A DNA stretch of 64,000 bases from the NCBI GenBank assembly GCA_934643145.1, contig CAKUBM010000004.1, positions 1 to 64,000 on the forward strand, written 5' to 3'. The notes under the pieces are model-generated. The model saw only the letters and a list, made by a program, of their open reading frames with translations, made no database searches and was not told the DNA's origin. This stretch comes from an uncultured Collinsella sp. (GTDB taxonomy: Bacteria > Actinomycetota > Coriobacteriia > Coriobacteriales > Coriobacteriaceae). Within the stretch, counting starts at the first letter, position 1, and every line of letters starts with the position of its first letter. Of the stretch, positions 62,005 to 64,000 are shown piece after piece. Position numbers and translations under genes: made by a program.

Positions 62005-62814
62005 TTATATGCTCCGTTTTCTGATAGCGCCCTTGATAGCCCAACAAAGTCCGAGGATGACAATGGGAACGACTGTTGCCAGCGCCACAAATAGCAACGT
62101 CCCCGGCACGATGAATTGAATTGGTCGCGGGGACGCAAGGGTCGCCAGCCATGTCAAGTGCAGTGGCATATTTGGATTCCCGTACCCCAAATAAAGCAGC
62201 AGGATGATGAACGATAGAACAAACGCGCCATTTCCAAAGAGCGAGATGGCCAGGACGAGCAGCAGGCATAACGTTGTGCAAATCAAGGCAGCAAGAGACA
62301 GCCGAAGAAGAAACTCTCCGATCATATCCATCGTCATTCCTATGCCACTCGCGCTTTGGACCACACTAACGAGTATCGAAAAGAGGACAAAGCCACCGAC
62401 AAGCGTGACAATCGAAACAAGAGTCCTTGCAACCAACAACTGTACTGTTTTCATTCCCCTTGCATAGGAAACAAGCCATTGAGATCCCGTTATCGGAGTT
62501 CGAAACGCATAGCCGATGACGAGAACAGCAACAATAGGAAAGAACAGAGAATGGGCAAGCGGTGCCACATCGGAAAGGTAGCGAGCTCCATCTTTAACGA
62601 GGTCTCCCGGAATTCCCCCAAAACCATATTGTGGGTTTGGAAAGAAGCCCATAACACCGTCGCCAAGCCAATCGCTCGTTCCGTAGGCTCTCCATGGTTC
62701 ATAAGACGCAGAATAAAGCAATGCGAGCACGAAACCTGCCGCAATCAGCAGAAGAGGCGCTTTGCTCTTCATAACTCGATAGGCTTCAGCCTTAATCATA
62801 TCTCCGCAGCGCAT
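62005..62814 (-). CDS. ABC-2 type transporter permease
   Basis: The protein has 269 aa with six hydrophobic helices and a large extracellular loop after helix 1 (SYEPWRAYGTSDWLGDGV). ATG 62814 (MRCGDMIKAEA) follows GAGGAGGGG by 5 nt and lies just after the stop of the other permease. The DNA is clearly AT-richer than the housekeeping genes. With the next two genes it forms a bacitracin/lantibiotic-type exporter (inference). Confidence 0.82.
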   Translation of the reverse strand: MRCGDMIKAEAYRVMKSKAPLLLIAAGFVLALLYSASYEPWRAYGTSDWLGDGVMGFFPNPQYGFGGIPGDLVKDGARYLSDVAPLAHSLFFPIVAVLVIGYAFRTPITGSQWLVSYARGMKTVQLLVARTLVSIVTLVGGFVLFSILVSVVQSASGIGMTMDMIGEFLLRLSLAALICTTLCLLLVLAISLFGNGAFVLSFIILLLYLGYGNPNMPLHLTWLATLASPRPIQFIVPGTLLFVALATVVPIVILGLCWAIKGAIRKRSI

Positions 62815-62816
62815 TT

Positions 62817-63620
62817 CTACCCCCTCCTCGCTTTGATTCCCATGACCCCGAGCTGCAACGAAACAACGGTGCAAATAACAGAGAAAAGAATGATCTGATT
62901 AATGGCCAGGCCTTGAAAGCACAGATTTCCAAGATGGCGTAAGTATGGTCCGACTGAGAGCCACCAGGGAATTTGCGTCGATGCGTGATTGGAAAAGACC
63001 ACCAGCGTATATTCATCGGAGGCGAGCAGCGTCCCGACCAACACCAACATAATGCTAAGCGGTGCATTTCTAAGTAAATAGAAAACTGCCATCGACTGAG
63101 CTACTAATGCAGCCAAAATAGCATCAATCAAAAGCAACACGGGCAGGTATCTATCAAGAAACACCCGCCCATCCACATAGCAGCCAAGCGGAGATTTGAA
63201 GAGAGTAAATCCCGAAAACAGGTTGAACGCTATTGAAGTTGCAATCGTCAGAACAAGCCACTTTGCGACAACGGCCTTTGCTATACCCGTACCCTTTGCA
63301 TACGTCACTTCAGAAGACCTGCTTTGATAATCCATCGCACAGGAAATAACAATGCATCCGACCAGAACGAAAAACCACTCGTAGGTCATGAATAGTGCCG
63401 TCCGAACCGCCGAACCAGCCGGGTCAGTCTTGTCGAGGATGTTCGCAAAGAAACCGATCTGTTTGCCGACTCCCCCTAAATCAGATGTTCCATAGGTCCC
63501 ATACATATTTGGATTACAGACATCTTTAACAATCCAAATCCCCCAGATCAACAACACGAAATAGGCTGGATTTCTGAGCAACCGACGGGCTTCGCATCTA
63601 ATCAGTCGCAGAAGTTGCAT
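62817..63620 (-). CDS. ABC-2 type transporter permease
   Basis: The protein has 267 aa with six helices. It is related in layout to the following permease: both have a Tyr/Gly-rich first loop (here NMYGTYGTSDLGGVG, there EPWRAYGTSDWLGDG), which suggests an old duplication. Its start overlaps the ATPase end by 23 nt. The substrate is unknown. Confidence 0.82.
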   Translation of the reverse strand: MQLLRLIRCEARRLLRNPAYFVLLIWGIWIVKDVCNPNMYGTYGTSDLGGVGKQIGFFANILDKTDPAGSAVRTALFMTYEWFFVLVGCIVISCAMDYQSRSSEVTYAKGTGIAKAVVAKWLVLTIATSIAFNLFSGFTLFKSPLGCYVDGRVFLDRYLPVLLLIDAILAALVAQSMAVFYLLRNAPLSIMLVLVGTLLASDEYTLVVFSNHASTQIPWWLSVGPYLRHLGNLCFQGLAINQIILFSVICTVVSLQLGVMGIKARRG

Positions 63621-64000
63621 TATCTGCCTCCCTGATCAAATCCAAAAACCGCTTTTCCAGACTTCTGTCTTTATAGGAATTCTCTTCCTTAACGAGAAGT
63701 CTGCCTTGATGGAGAAAAGCGAAAGATGTCGCGACTTTCTCCAATTCATCTAGGTTATGGCTTGAAATGAGCACCGTTTTATCCCGCCTGTCCTTCAACG
63801 ACAGCAGGAGATCACGCACCTCAATCACACCCACTGGATCGAGCCCGTTTATGGGTTCATCCATGATGAGTAGTTGCGGATTGCCCAGAAGAGCCGTGCC
63901 GATATCCAGGCGACGCTTCATACCGAGCGAGTATTGTTTTACCGATGCATCCGCCGCATTTTCTAGGCCAACGGCAGCGAGCACTCGATTAACTTCACTT
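63598..64000 (-). CDS. ABC transporter ATPase, 5' end outside window
   Basis: This is the C-terminal part of a nucleotide-binding subunit. The signature is YSLGMKRRLDIG (a variant of LSGGQ typical of ABC-2 exporters), Walker B LLIMDEP, D-loop GLDP and switch His in SSHNLDE. The frame continues past base 64000 (SEVNRVLAAVG), so Walker A is not in view. It is coupled to the two permeases. Confidence 0.9.
   Translation of the reverse strand, partial: SEVNRVLAAVGLENAADASVKQYSLGMKRRLDIGTALLGNPQLLIMDEPINGLDPVGVIEVRDLLLSLKDRRDKTVLISSHNLDELEKVATSFAFLHQGRLLVKEENSYKDRSLEKRFLDLIREADNATSATD

Overview
The window is high-GC actinobacterial DNA and most resembles Collinsella or a close relative in the Coriobacteriia. 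This is an inference from the style of RpoB/RpoC and the ribosomal proteins, the codon use, the stand-alone glucose-type PTS IIA, the FeoA-FeoB fusion and the giant isopeptide/BspA adhesin. No rRNA is present to settle it. Most genes lie on the minus strand.

Layout. 1-10.7 kb: the RNA polymerase block rplJ-rplL / rpoB-rpoC (rpoC runs off the left edge) with galU between rplL and rpoB. rplJ has an L10 leader and attenuator, and beyond its promoter lies a long inverted duplication. 11-20 kb: metabolic genes, namely a class I aminotransferase, a small unknown protein, a family-6 DNA glycosylase, a GH13 hydrolase, an MFS exporter, FeoAB and an alpha/beta hydrolase. 20-30.2 kb, plus strand: PTS IIA, asnS, a WYL-type regulator, a three-gene ABC importer, an MscS channel, and a two-gene unit pairing a cytoplasmic BMP-type binding protein with a calcineurin-like phosphoesterase. 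30.6-43.0 kb: one 12.4-kb surface adhesin gene, frameshifted near its 5' end. 43.5-47.9 kb: the other half of the ancestral ribosomal/RNA polymerase cluster (tRNA-Tyr-Thr-Met-tuf, then rpmG-tRNA-Trp-secE-nusG-rplK-rplA). 48-54.5 kb: a repeat-rich intergene, tRNA-Thr and a tRNA remnant, then the chain disA-ispD-ispF-cysS-rlmB-yacP-like. 54.6-64 kb: mntP behind a yybP-ykoY riboswitch, hipBA, a repeat-flanked accessory segment, pepD, a RelB/PIN toxin-antitoxin pair, and an AT-richer ABC-2 exporter cut by the right edge.

The strongest unusual signals concern transcription. The C-terminus of RpoC carries a domain that aligns with the RNA polymerase alpha-subunit C-terminal domain, including the DNA-contact residues. 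RpoB has a replaced and lengthened fork loop 2. Three growth-related promoters (rplJ, rpmG-secE-nusG, tRNA-tuf) share a GGTTTTC(C)GTTGAC element at and above the -35. The window also holds several families of structured repeats: a roughly 100-bp nested-stem element in three copies with compensatory changes, paired 57-bp palindromes at two loci, and REP-like hairpins that double as terminators.
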